Shown in pieces: positions 1-12,600 of a DNA stretch of 64,000 bases. Position 1 is the first letter of the stretch. The number at the start of each line of letters is the position of its first letter. Origin of the DNA: Mesorhabditis belari. Lineage: Eukaryota; Nematoda; Chromadorea; Rhabditida; Rhabditidae. The notes under the pieces were generated by a model. It had not been told where the DNA came from and did not search any database. It saw only the letters and a program-made list of their open reading frames with translations. The stretch is from contig CAUEEP010000939.1 of NCBI GenBank assembly GCA_958450365.1, positions 682,001-746,000 of the forward strand, given 5' to 3'. Both the position numbers and the translations under genes were made by a program.

Positions 1-216
1 AGAATGTCAGCTTTTGATTGCTATTTTATACAATAGCGACTTTTAATGAGCAAGCATCTAATAAACCATATCGATACTTGCCAATATCGATAAGCTATTG
101 ATAAGTATCGATAAGCTTATCGATATTTGAGTATCGATAAGTATTGATAAGCTTTTTAAGGTACTCACCGAGGAGAATTTGCTATGTTTGAGATAGCAAT
201 CAAAAGCTGACATTCT
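1..216. mobile_element. Foldback/MITE-like element rich in ATCGATA
   Basis: Bases 1-22 are the exact reverse complement of 195-216 (AGAATGTCAGCTTTTGATTG and onward), so the stretch can fold back on itself. The inside is made of overlapping palindromic ATCGATA/TATCGATA motifs at 66-155. No coding capacity is seen. The left end coincides with the window edge, so the element may extend further left. More ATCGATA copies lie at 299-320. Confidence 0.6.
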
Positions 217-1380
217 TGACTTTCCAATGAAACAATTTGCAGATTTATAGCTATCCTAGAAACCGAGATCTGAACGGTCAAACAGGAGCTTGTCGTTTAT
301 ATCGATAATATCGATAAGCAAGTCTAATCAGGACTCTTTTACTTAAAATTTCAGCATAAGCTTATTGATCAGCAAGCATTTTATTCTACAAGAGCCATTT
401 ATTTGTTCCATTTGTTTTGTTCACTTGAGTTCTACAAGCCTAATAATTGGGGTAACTTGGCACTTTGTGCTGAAAATTTGTAACTACACCTTCTGAATTC
501 TTCATTTTTCTTACAACAATGTGAGAAAATAGTGCACTAGAAAGGATGCGTTTACAGATTTAGGCTCAAAGTACACAGCAAGCTAGTTTTCGAAATAATT
601 TGCAAGAAAATATCTAAAAGCTACTAAAACTATATAAAAGCGCTCATAGAACGCATCCATAAATCTCTGGGAACGGGCAAAAAAAACTGAACTTTTCTCT
701 AGAAACGGTGACCTTCTCACAATCATATCATTTCCATTTTAAGAAAATGAGCAAAAAGAGAGCTCATCTTCTCATTTTGATAAAATTTATCTTTACTAAT
801 AGTGTGTAAGACTTTTTGAATGGCTTTTTACTTCTAGTTTACCCAACAGTCACTTATTTGTCATTAGCCGATTTATCAGTCTAATTTCTATTGAATTTGG
901 ACAATTTTTACCATTTGTAAATCCTTTTTGTAGAATTGAATTTACAAATTTTTTTTTACAATTTTTGTTTACAATTTGCAAATTCTAACTCTAGAAATTT
1001 AATTTCTAAAAATTGTTCTATTGTTTTTCAGGCCATAAAGCCAAACCCAGCTAGAGAGACTCGCTTTGGAATTTAGGTCAACTTCTATCAAAAAAGGCAC
1101 TAAAATGAGACTTTTGAGGGATTTGGGGGGAAAGTTTGACGAGTGGTAAAGTGATGGTTAGAAATAGAGGTGGAAAGGGATGTTCTTTTTGGGATTTTTT
1201 TTTCTATTCTAGTGGATCGGGGGGACAGGGAGGTGGTAGACAATGGAGAGGCACGGACGGCTCCCCCATTCACAACAATTCCGATTTCGATCAGCCAAAA
1301 AAAAGCAAAGATCTATTCATTTTCTTTTCTATCCTTGTTTGTATTACTTTTACTTTTATTTTTTTGTTTACTTATTACTT
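217..1380. other. Intergenic, AT-rich, no gene recognised
   Basis: No exon with good splice sites was found. At 470-640 there is a weak member of a hairpin family seen elsewhere in the window (GTGCACTAGAAAGGATGCG with TTTGTGCT flanks). The G-rich stretch 1120-1300 has short open frames in two phases, but neither has recognisable composition. Confidence 0.5.
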
Positions 1381-1492
1381 ATATTGTTTTTATAAGTTAT
1401 TTTATATTGTTTTTATAACTTATTTTATATTGTTTTTATAACTTATTTTGTATTGTTTTTATAACTTATTTTATATTGTTTTTATAAGCTTT
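1381..1492. repeat. Tandem repeat, about 23-bp unit
   Basis: About five near-identical copies of an AT-rich unit containing TATTGTTTTTATAACTTA. Non-coding. Confidence 0.75.
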
Positions 1493-1805
1493 ATAGCCAG
1501 TTTCCCGGCTTTAAAGCGCCCTAAACTTTTCAAAGGTTACTAACAGTCAAACAATGCTTAGTTCTTTGGGTTTAAAAAGGTTTATTGTACTAATTCTATT
1601 CTATATTCTTTCTATTTTATACGATTTATTCTGCTAATACTATTCTAGTTGATTTTTAAGAGAAATTCATCAAAATCGATCATCAAAAAAAATTGGCCAA
1701 ATCTCAACTTTAACGTTTATGGCTGATATTCGAGTATAATGTTGGTCTAGTGAAAATAAGTGAATTCCAAAAAGATAACCGTCTCCTGATGCTAAGATAA
1801 AAGCT

Positions 1806-1956
1806 ATAGATGAGTATTCTATAGATGGGTATTCTACAGTTGGGTATTCTACAGATAGGTATTCTATAGATGGGTATTCTATAGATAGATATTCTACAGT
1901 TGGGTACTCTACAGATAGGTATTCTACAGTTGGGTATTCTACAGTTGGGTATTCAA
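1806..1956. repeat. Tandem repeat, 15-bp unit
   Basis: About ten copies of GGGTATTCTACAGTT with an ATAGATG-type variant. The unit is a multiple of three, so it leaves an open frame on the minus strand reading EYPTV/EYLSV. That frame is a by-product of the repeat and not evidence of a gene. Confidence 0.8.
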
Positions 1957-2490
1957 AAACCCTCGCGTTTCTGAAATGAACGATCCAGCAGTGCACTCTG
2001 AAATATTATCATAGAAATTAAAGAGAGCAAACTGGAAGAATAGACTTGAAAACATTCAAGAAAAGACTTTCAAACGGTTATTTTTGTAACAGAAAGAAAC
2101 AATAGCCGTATACAGGGCTGAAATCGCTTTTTCTCTTCCTTGTTTCCCCCTTTAGACAGCCTTTTCCTTCTCCGATGTATTCACTTCACGTTTTCGGCAA
2201 ACCATCTGTTTTTGTATGAAATCGATAGCTTTCATTTCTTTGCCTATTTTTGATATATTTCTTGATGTATTTTTTGATATATTCTGATATAAAATTGAGT
2301 TTAAAGTAGATTTGAGTCAATTTTACTAATCTCTTTTATTTTTTTTAAGCTTTTACTCTCAATTTTACAAAGTTTAATCGAAATGCGCTTGTAAAAATCT
2401 TAAAATTTCATTATTTATAAATTTTTATCTAAATTTTAGATAAGTTCTTAACTTTAAAGTAGAATTAAGCTATTTTAACTATTATAAAAA
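1957..2490. other. Intergenic, no feature recognised
   Basis: AT-rich sequence with no convincing exon. Confidence 0.4.
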
Positions 2491-2494
2491 GTTA

Positions 2495-3122
2495 TAATGG
2501 GCGTTATAACAAGTTATAATGATTATTATAACGTTATAATGATCATTATAACGTTGTAACGATCACTAGAACGTTGTAACGATCACTAGAACGTTATAAT
2601 GATCACTAGAACGTTATAATGATCACTAGAACGTTATAATGATCACTAGAACGTTATAATGATCACTAGAACGTTATAATGATCACTAGAACGTTATAAT
2701 GATCACTAGAACGTTATAATGATCATTATAACGTTGTAACGATCACTAGAACGTTATAATGATCACTAGAACGTTATAATGATCACTGAACGTTAAATGA
2801 TCACCGAACGTTAATGACACAGAGTTATTGCACGGACGTAAATGATCATTATAACGTGCGACACAGAACGTTATAATGACACTAGAACGTTTAATGACAC
2901 GAACGAATGATCTAACGTTGTAACGACACTAGAACGTTATAATGATCACAGAACGTTATATGATCACTAGAACGTAAGACACTAGAACGTTATATGATCA
3001 CGAACGTTATTGATCACTAGAACGTTATAATGATCACTAGAACGTTATAATGATCACTAGAACGTTATATTGATCACTAGAACGTTATAATGATCACTAG
3101 AACGTTATAATAATCACTATAA
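2495..3122. repeat. Large 20-bp tandem array with palindromic unit
   Basis: About thirty copies of GATCACTAGAACGTTATAAT. The unit contains the self-complementary words TGATCA, CTAG and AACGTT, so a single strand could form many small hairpins. Copies at about 2500-2780 and 3010-3122 are clean, while copies at 2785-3010 carry many one- to five-base losses. Confidence 0.85.
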
Positions 3123-3443
3123 CAAAGCTTAACTTAGTTACAAACCAATTTAGTCTATCAAATTTTACTATCAATCGATTTCCTCGCAAATTTTCAATCT
3201 TTTTTCAAATGACTAATTGATACTCGCAAAAAGTGACAGAAATTTGGAGAAAAAGAAAAAGCGTAAAGAGAAAATGGAAAGAAAAGGTTCTGTTTGCACT
3301 CTTTCAACCATCACCCTCTCAAAAAAAAAACTCGATTCATTCAAGAAGTTATTTTTTTAAACTATTCAATGATTCTTTTACTAGTACTTTTTCATAAATC
3401 GTCCTCTAAATTTGTCCATAAATTTTGTGAACTTTTAAGATAA

Positions 3444-3453
3444 TTTCACAGAA
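3444..3453 (+). promoter_or_regulatory. Probable spliced-leader trans-splice acceptor
   Basis: TTTCACAG ends at 3451, two bases before the ATG at 3454. The match to the nematode 3' splice site, with no upstream exon visible and a very short leader, is what an SL-accepting site looks like. It supports the chosen start codon. Confidence 0.5.
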
Positions 3454-3617
3454 ATGCCCACCCCATTGGGTCCTTCCTCATCCCGGGAGAGCGTTGAGTT
3501 CTCCATTCAACTCGCCGACGCCTCTTGCCCGGCTTGTCTCACTATGTGTGGGTTATTCAAAGTTACTCCATAATGCTATAAATTACTGTATCTACTATAT
3601 ATAAAGCAGAAGAGACC

Positions 3618-3650
<33 letters not shown>

Positions 3651-6600
3651 GCGCAAACGCGAAGCTCCGTGATTACGTTTGCTCTATCGGTTAAAAAGCA
3701 AAGTATTAAGCTTTGGCTTTGGCTTAGGCTTAGGCGATATTTTGCTCCTGGGGGTTTTCAGCTATGGGGAATCTGACTTTTAGGTCCATTTTTAAAAAGG
3801 AGGCAAGCTTTTATATATTGAGGCAAGCATAACATCTAAATTGGGTTCCCCGCTTCCCTAGCGGAAAACGCGAACAAATTGAGCTACGGACATACAGACA
3901 GACAAAAATTAATTAAACGTAATTACGGAGCGTCGCGTTTGCTCACAGACAGACGTCTCTTCTGCTTTATATATTTGGGTTCCGCGCTTCCCCAGCGGAA
4001 AACACGAACAAATTGAGTGTTTTCCACTGGTTTGATAAATAACTATAAATTACTATAAATTACTATAAATCAAGCTATAAAGTTACTGTTTTTATATATT
4101 AAGGTAATCTTAAAAAACTATCCACCAAAATAGGCTTAAAAGAAAAGTAATTCAATTCTTACTGGTGTCTAACTTTTTTCATCTGGCACTACCGACTGCA
4201 GTATTCTGAAATTGGACTTTAATTCTGGAATACTGTAGCTTGAGATTTCAAATTTGATTTATTTATAATTACAATTATTTATTTATTCAATAAAAACCAA
4301 GTCAATCACATTTTAGACAGTGATTCGGACCCGCAAAGAGTCCCGAGACTGCCTCCTCTATGCGGCCACTCGATGTGCACTGAGTGTATCGGAAAAGTGA
4401 GGTCAGTAAAGGAAATAGAGATAGTAAAATATTGATATTCATATGCAAATTGGTACTTTTGTGTTATCTGGGGGAAATCTCGACAAAAAATTAGCTTGGG
4501 GAATGTCAATGGCAAAATCGACGTTTTATGGTTACAGAAAACGCGCTTTTTGATATTAGAATTCATCTAAGTTCAATAAAGGGCAAAAAATTAATAATGA
4601 GTAATGAAAAATGAATAAACATCTAATAAATCATGAATTGTTAAATCGATTACAATAAACAGCACTGAAAGACAGAAAATGTGAACGCGAATTGTATGAA
4701 ATGTGTGCAGTGCTTGAGGGGGTACCGATGGGGCAAGGATTATTAGATATTGATTCCCAATAGAACACAATTACTAATCCAGCGAGAAAATCTAATAAAA
4801 TAGAATCAATCGTTGGTTCAGTGTTTCAAAGCCAAAAGAAAAACAATACAAAGTGGCCTCCGTCCCTTTTATCACACAAAACGATCTTTAGAGAAAGGAC
4901 AGGAGAATCAGAGATATTCAAAATCAAAATATTAAATAAGATTTCACAGAAAAGACCTACTTTTCTGCACAAAATGAATGACTTGTACGCCGAAGAAGAA
5001 GCAAACACAAGCAATTTCCTGATAAGCAAAGAATTATACCGAAAAAAAACTTTGAATTAGTCATCTGATAGTTGGTTTTTGAATGGAATCAGTCCAAAAT
5101 CGATTGGAATCGGTCCAAAATCGAATGAAATCGGTCCAAAATCGATTCGGTTCGAAAATTTTGCATTTTCCGTTTGGACCAATTCGATTCAAACTGAAAA
5201 ATTGTAGTTTTCGGTCTAGATCGATTCGATTCGATTGCCATTTTCGGTCTGCTGCCTTTTTTGCTAAGTTAGCAATTTTAAAATTTTAGTTAGAACATTT
5301 TTGCATTTGTTTCAACTCTAACTTGTGCACTTTCACCTTTTTTTGCACGAGTTGAACCTAAAAAGCGTTTAACTACAGTAAATCGTTGTCATTCGTGTAT
5401 ATGCCCCACTCTTTTAAGGGTTGGGTAGTAACGGTTCTAAAAATTCAAGTTCTGGGCCGAAATCTTGCCCTAATCTTACGAAACCTAAATTTTTTAACTC
5501 AAAAACACTAATTCTAAATGATTTGCCAAAACGAGAGGAATAACAAGTCGATTCGCTTTAAAAAGAGCGCCGTTTAGAAGAGCGCCGTCTAAAAGAGTGC
5601 CGTTTAGAAGAGCGCCGTCTAAAAGAGCGTCGTTTAAGAAGAGCGCCGTCTAAAAGAGCGTCGTTTAAAAGAGCGTCGTTCAAAAACGCTCAAAAGAGCA
5701 CCAAACCTTAAGTCTTATGAAATTCAACCATTAACTGCTTTTAGCCTTTTTTTCTTGTTTTTCTTTTTCTTTAAAACTCCTGTATTGATTCCAAATATTT
5801 ATAAATTCTTTTAATAATTTAATAGAATAACAAAAATGATAACAACATTTAAAATCGATGTAAAATGACAGAGATTTAAGATGTTCAATATGCGAACTTC
5901 CTAAGGCGCCACTTCTGATAGCCAACTTCCTTGTCTGATGAGAAGAGCAAACGTGAGGCGATTATAGATTAGTTTCTTTACCTAAAATTAAAAACAAACA
6001 AACAAACAAACAAACAAACAAACAAACGAACAAACAAAAAACGACAAACAGACAACCATTAAAAACAATAAATGAAAACAAACAACAAAAAATATTTCTT
6101 TTGATAAAATGCTCCTTACCTTGACTTGCCGATCGTTTTCTGCTAAAACCAATGGCGAATTCGAATTCCTCATCGTTCTTTTGCCTAAAAACAAAAACAA
6201 ATTGTAAATAAACATAAAAACCAATCAAAAAAATCAAAAAAAGAAACAAAAAAGGAAAAAAAAGTGGGGTGCAAAAATCCAGTCGCGCTCTTTTGAGTGT
6301 TCTTGCATTGGCTTTGAGCTTTAAGCGACGCTCTTTTGAACGGCGCGCTTTTGAACGGCGCTCTTTTGGCACCGCTCTTTTGAACGGTGCTCTTTTGATA
6401 TAGAGAAACATATACGCACAGAAGACACGGCAAAGCGCCGGACCGGGCAATGATTCTTCGAAAAAATGAATTTTAAAGGAATGGGACTTTCTTCTACGAG
6501 ACGAAAGAGAGACACTGTCTCGAGTACGGTAGCTTAGGTGTATTTTAGAATTTAAAGAAAAAAGTTGGAAAGTTGCCAACCCGTACTCGAACTGCGGGAA

Positions 6601-9600
6601 TTGGGGTTTTACTGGGCCGTTTCGATTCGATTCGAAAACGAAACAGACTGGAAACCAGGTCTAATGATCGCTGAATCAGGAATTCTTTAGAATCCATCTA
6701 GATTCCCAAATTTAGAGCCTGTGTCGTGTGTCGGCGTGGTTTTTACGGTGATGCCTCACATTTCAAAGTCAACTACACGTTGATGGGTTTGTTAGAACGC
6801 TATTTGGGGTACTTTGTGCTTGTAAACGTTTCTAGTTTCTACTCAATATTTGATTGAAATTTGTCTAGATGCCAGCTGGGTCACTAAATCATTTTTCGAC
6901 AACTTTAAGTTACTGTAGATGCTCGATACCAAGTTCAACCAGTGTACTTTATGTTCAAATTTGTAAACGCACCCTTTCTGGTGCACTTAATCTTCGTTTT
7001 TCTCGCTGAAACAGAGAAAATGAAGAATTTAGTGCGCCAGAAAGAGTGTGTTTACAAATTTTACAACTTTATCATAAGTATCAATGAAATATCATATTTG
7101 AAAAACGATCGTCACTTTCGCGCGTCTGTAACTCCCTTGTCTTTGAGTTTAAACTATTAGTGTTATACATTTTCTGAAAGCTCTTTTCAAGGGCTACACA
7201 ATGGTGATATTAATATTTAGAAATACGGTATTTTTTGACGCATTTCAGCGCGCACAAGATGGGATACTCAAAATTTTTGATTTTGATTTTCAAAGCTGTT
7301 TCTCTCTATGATAGAGTGCTGGAATCGCTCTGAAACTACGATTTTCGGAATCTACGCAAAAATTTACCTTAGAATAATCCATATTTGTAATCAAAATAGC
7401 GAAAAAAAACCAAATTCGCGATATTCTCACTTCTTGGGCGGTTTATTTGCAAAAATTGCAAAAATCATATTTTCTTTTGTAGAAAACGAATCAGTCCCAC
7501 GTTTTCTACAAAACATTAGAAAGTTAAAAACTGTTTTCAAAGTTAAAAACTGTTTTCTAGGTCTTGTATCCGAGTTGTCAAGACAGAGTGACTCGAAAGA
7601 AGCCACCGCCAAGTGTGCCTCTTGTGAGGGGAGATCAAGGTAATTGAAAACAACAATCAGAACAGAAAAAGCTATTGGAGTTGATATTAGAAAGTTATCA
7701 AAATCTATCAGAAAGTTATCAAAATCTACCAGAAAGCTATCAAAATCTATCAGGAAGTTACAAAATCAATATTTCAAGATCAGTTTGAAGTTTACTCTTT
7801 TCAGAGTGGAACGTATGCGCGTTTGTCGCACCTGTGCTCGCTCAGGAAAGATCAATATTCGGAAAGCGAAACGGGATGAGGTAAGGAAATTCTATTCAAA
7901 AAGAGGAGATCTAAGAGCAAATCTTATCTAATGGGTTGGGGAGAATGAGTCGGCGCCAAACTTAAAGGGACTTTTGCACATAAAGCCTCTTAAACATACG
8001 TTGGTTTCACAAAAGGACCACTATTTCTCTACAAAATCACTTTTGAGAGATTCCACAAAGCTTTTCTTTCGTGGAGTTTATGAACTTCCAAACGCAGCTG
8101 GTTAAAATGGCAAAGAGTCCGACTCATCATTTGAACAGTTTCTTTCACATAAACCTTCTTTGGTGTTTATATAAAAAAGAAGAGCACATTCAATTACTTA
8201 AGTTGCCAAATTTGCAGGAAGACCCACCAATGGTTTTTCTAGGACAGTTTGTAGTTTTGTGAAAAATGGCTTTTCTTGAGCGGAGGCGCTGTTTGAATTT
8301 TCTTTATGTCATTTTGTAGAGAATTAGTTAACCATCTACTGATATCAAAGCATATTATTTGCGAAGTCGAAAGAGTTTAGACATTTTTTGATTTTCGGCG
8401 CCGACTCATTCTCCCCAACCCAATATATTAAAGATCTAAATCTTACAATATACAATACAATATTATACAGTGCGTTTCACATCAAGTGCTCCACCAAAGA
8501 AAAAGTGCTTTATCATAATTTAGAAGCATGTTAGAGCTCTAATGGAGGCGTTCCATTGGAGGCGAATAGCCACTTTGAGATCGGCAACGGTTGAATATTG
8601 GCGCCGATCCTTGTAAACTTCACGAACCAAGATGAAGATCACTTTTGGCCAAGATGAAGCTCACTTTTGTTCAATCCTTAGCCATGTGAGCTTGAGCAAA
8701 AGCTAGACGTGCATCTTTATGCTCTTGTTTCAGCGTGGCTGCTTCATTAAAGTGTCCTGGACGATCCGTGGAGTCATTTGGAGAGCACGCGAGATTCGGG
8801 ACATCCAAGTGGCACTTTTCTGACTCAGAATTTCACCGCAGACCGAATGGTGTCATTTGCGGACCGATCTGAGCAACTTTTCTTAACAAGACGGTCGACT
8901 TCGAGACATTAAGCTTCAGCTCATCTCGGACATCATTAATCGACTTTCCGTGAATAATATCTTCAATATGTCGGACAGCTCGATCAAGCTTAATCAAGCG
9001 ATTAAGCTTCTTCTCGTAGTTGCTACGTTTCCTTTTTCATATTTTGAATGGTTTTGAAAGTAGCGGCCGACCGCAAAACGCGATTTTCCCAGTTGTCGAG
9101 CAATCGGCTCGATTCGAGAGTCCTTGGCTATGCAATAGGACAACTTGTCCTTTTTCGAACTTGTCAAGAGCTGTTGCAGACGGCCTAAAATAAAAAATTA
9201 GATAGGGAAAACAAAGAAAAATGATGCAAACAATAAGAAAAACAACGTGAAACGTTCGTTTTCAATACTGAATGAAAAGCTTTTGAGAATTATTTGAAAA
9301 GGATTCGTAAATTAGCGTTTAATAAGGTATTTAAATATGCTCTGTTCAATAAAAAAAAGAAATAGAGCTCTAACATGCTTCTAACTTAAGATAAAGCACT
9401 TTTCTTTGGTGGAGCACTTGATGTAAAACGCACAGCATTATAGAAACATAAAACATAAACATAAAAATTCAAGCACATCATTCATTTAGGTGAGCGCCTA
9501 TGTGTTCTGCTCGGATTGCGCCATCGAGAAGCACCTCGATCAGAAACACGAAATGGACAAATACATGAACTATTATGTGAGTGTATTTTTAAAATTAAGC

Positions 9601-12600
9601 GGTTTATTTTGATCATAAAGAGAGAGCTCAATTTCTGCAACTCATCATAACTTGGTTGTTGTCGGATTTTGACGATTTTACTACCGTTTTTCAGCGCTTA
9701 TCGAGAGCTACAAAATGGAATCGATAGAAATAAATTTTTCTTAGATTTAGATCTATTGCAATCGTTTTGATTCCATTTTGTAGCTCCTGATGAAGGCTGG
9801 AAAAAATTGAATCGAGAAGATCAAATTTAATACGGTTCCAATACGGTTCTCTTTTTGATCTAATACGGTTCCAATACGGTTCTTTTTTTTATCTAATACG
9901 GTTCCAATACGGTTCCAGTATGGTTCCAATACGGTTCTTTTTTTTGATCTAATACGGTTCCAATACGGTTCTAATACGGTTCTCTTTTTGATCTAATACG
10001 GTTCTAATACGGTTCTCTTTTTGATCTAATACGGTTCTAATACGGTTCTCTTTTTGATCTAATACGGTTCCAATACGGTTCTTTTTTTGATCTAATACGG
10101 TTCCAATACGGTTCTCTTTTTGATCTAATACGGTTCCAATACGGTTCCAGTATGGTTCCAATACGGTTCTTTTTTTTGATCCAATACGGTTCCAATACGG
10201 TTCTAATACGGTTCTCTTTTTGATCTAATACGGTTCCAATACGGTTCTTTTTTTGATCTAATACGGTTCCAATACGGTTCTTTTTTTGATCTAATACGGT
10301 TCCAATACGGTTCCAGTATGGTTCCAATACGGTTCCAGTATGGTTCTAATACGGTTCTCTTTTTGATCTAATACGGTTCCAATACGGTTCCAATACGGTT
10401 CTTTTTTTGATCTAATCTCGCTATCGAGAAGCACAAAATGGTAGTAAAATCGTCAAAATCAACAACGAAGCAAGTTATAGCGAGTTGGGCTCTCCCGGCT
10501 CTCCCGTTAGGCTCTCCCGTTACGAAACGCTTGCTAAACTTATCATGCTTTCAGAATCGCTCCGAAATGGAGAATATCAGTGAAAAGGTGCGCACCGATG
10601 TGACGGGAGTGAGAGAGACCGTGCTGCAGATAAGCGAGAATGCGCAAGCCGGAGCGCAGAAGTGGATTCATGTAAGAGCTTGATGAAAAGAGGTTTGGGT
10701 ATAAGTATCTCTCGATTATTAGAATATTATTCAAAAATTTGCCTGCACCAACAAAGCATTGGTGGCGAGAATTTCATTTTTGCGATCCGTCGGTTACTTT
10801 ATTCCGCTCTTAAGCTGGCTTTTTGCTTCTTGTCTCTCAATTTTTGTTGTTTATTTAAAGATTCTCAAGTTTATGCATAGATCACAGAGAACGATATGAA
10901 AAATTGACTAGTTTCCGGGAATTTAGAAAAAATCCGGGTCTTTTGAAAAAACCCGGGTCTTTTGAACGGGTCGTCACACTTTGAAAGCCTATATCTTTGT
11001 CCAGAGACAGTATTTTTATCAACTTTTTATACCATTGTACAGAGGACAATTCAGGCTTTCAAATGATACTAAATAAAGCTTGAATGGATTTTTCATTCCC
11101 ATGCAAACAAGACGACGGCGACATCTGAGTCGGATAGGCCTCATTTGCTCAGAGTTGGCTCTGATTTTCTTGGACTCGTTTATCCAAACAAGCTCGATTT
11201 GGTATCATTTGAAAGCCTGAAATGTCCTCTGTACAATGATATAAAAAGTTGACAAAAATATTGTCTCTGGACAAAGTTATAGGCTTTCAAAGCGTGATGA
11301 CCCGTTCAAAAGACCCGGGTTTTTTCAAAAGACCTGGATTCTTTCAAAATTCCCCGAAACTACGCAAGAATCAAAAAATTCAATAATTTAACATTAACGA
11401 GGGAATAAAATGGCAATTTTGTTGATGATTTAAGCAAAATTTTTTAACCCTGATCCCTGGTCTCTTCTGTTTTCTAGTGATTTGAAATGCTAATTCTGTT
11501 TAATTTAATTTCATCTAAAATGTAGATGTTGTCTGTAGTAAGCTGTATCAATTCTGTAGCTTAATTGAAAGCAGTCGATTAGATAAAGAGATTATGCATA
11601 AATCAAAGATTTGCATAAATTTACATTTACAGGATATGAACAAAATCTGTCGAGTTGGTTTGAAGATTCGCTCAGCTGATGAGTGTCATCGATTGCGGGA
11701 ACAAGTGAATGATGAGATTAAAAAGGTTGAGCATACTGCAACCAAGTCGTACTGGATACTGTAGACAGATTGCAGTGTAGAATTGAGCCAACTATAAGCC
11801 TAAGCCTAAGCATACTGTAGCTAGACATCTGTAGCTAGACGTACTGTAGCTAGACATACTGTAGCTAGACGTACTGTAGCTGGACGTACTGTAGCTAGAC
11901 ATGCTGCAGCTAGATCTACTGTAGCTAGATCTACTGTAGCTAGATCTACTGTAGCTAGATGTACTGTAGCTGGACATACTGTAGCTGGACATACTCTAGC
12001 TTTGAAACAGATTCAGATACTGTAGCCAGATCATCTTCTAGAGCCAGCTGGCACCTAGATCATCCTAAAGATCTCTGTTTTCTATGGCCAGGTTCTACTG
12101 AATACGGTAGCCAGGTGATACTATAGATTTGAGCATACTGTAGCTGAGTCACAAAGAAGAATCTGTAACTAAATCCGGGAGAAAAATGTCACTTTAACCC
12201 ATTCAGGTAGAGCAGGCAACTGATGAGCTCCTCACAGCACAACGGAAATACATCCAATCCACAGAGGTCAGTGGAAAGAGAAAACATCAAAGAGTGTTGC
12301 AAATATTAGGAAAGTCGCGAGAATCTGCGCAAAATTATGGATGATCTGAAGAAAACCCGGCGAAAAGAGAATGGCGGAGGGATTTTTGCGCGATTTGGTG
12401 GACTTTTTTCTAAAGGGATCTATGGGACAACGCAAAAGGTAGAAAGAATTTATCGAATTTATACAGTACTCTTGCACAAGTACGGTACAGTAACCCTGTA
12501 CAGTAAGCCTTTACAGTAACCTGTACAGTAACCCTGTACACTACAGTTCCCTTGTTCAAGTACAGTACAGTAACCCTGTAAATTGAATGGCAAAGTTACA

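Noticed and set aside
1136..1441. Two overlapping plus-strand frames with F-rich ends
   Set aside because: No splice sites or recognisable domain; the ends run into a tandem repeat.
2495..3122. CRISPR array
   Set aside because: The copies are contiguous with no unique spacers, and the genome is eukaryotic.
4306..4566. 86-aa minus-strand open frame
   Set aside because: It overlaps exon 2 of the RING gene on the other strand, where the CGHSMCTEC zinc ligands and splice sites show the true coding strand.
9949..10327. Repetitive minus-strand frames (NRIGTVLDQK)
   Set aside because: Satellite in the RING gene's intron 6.
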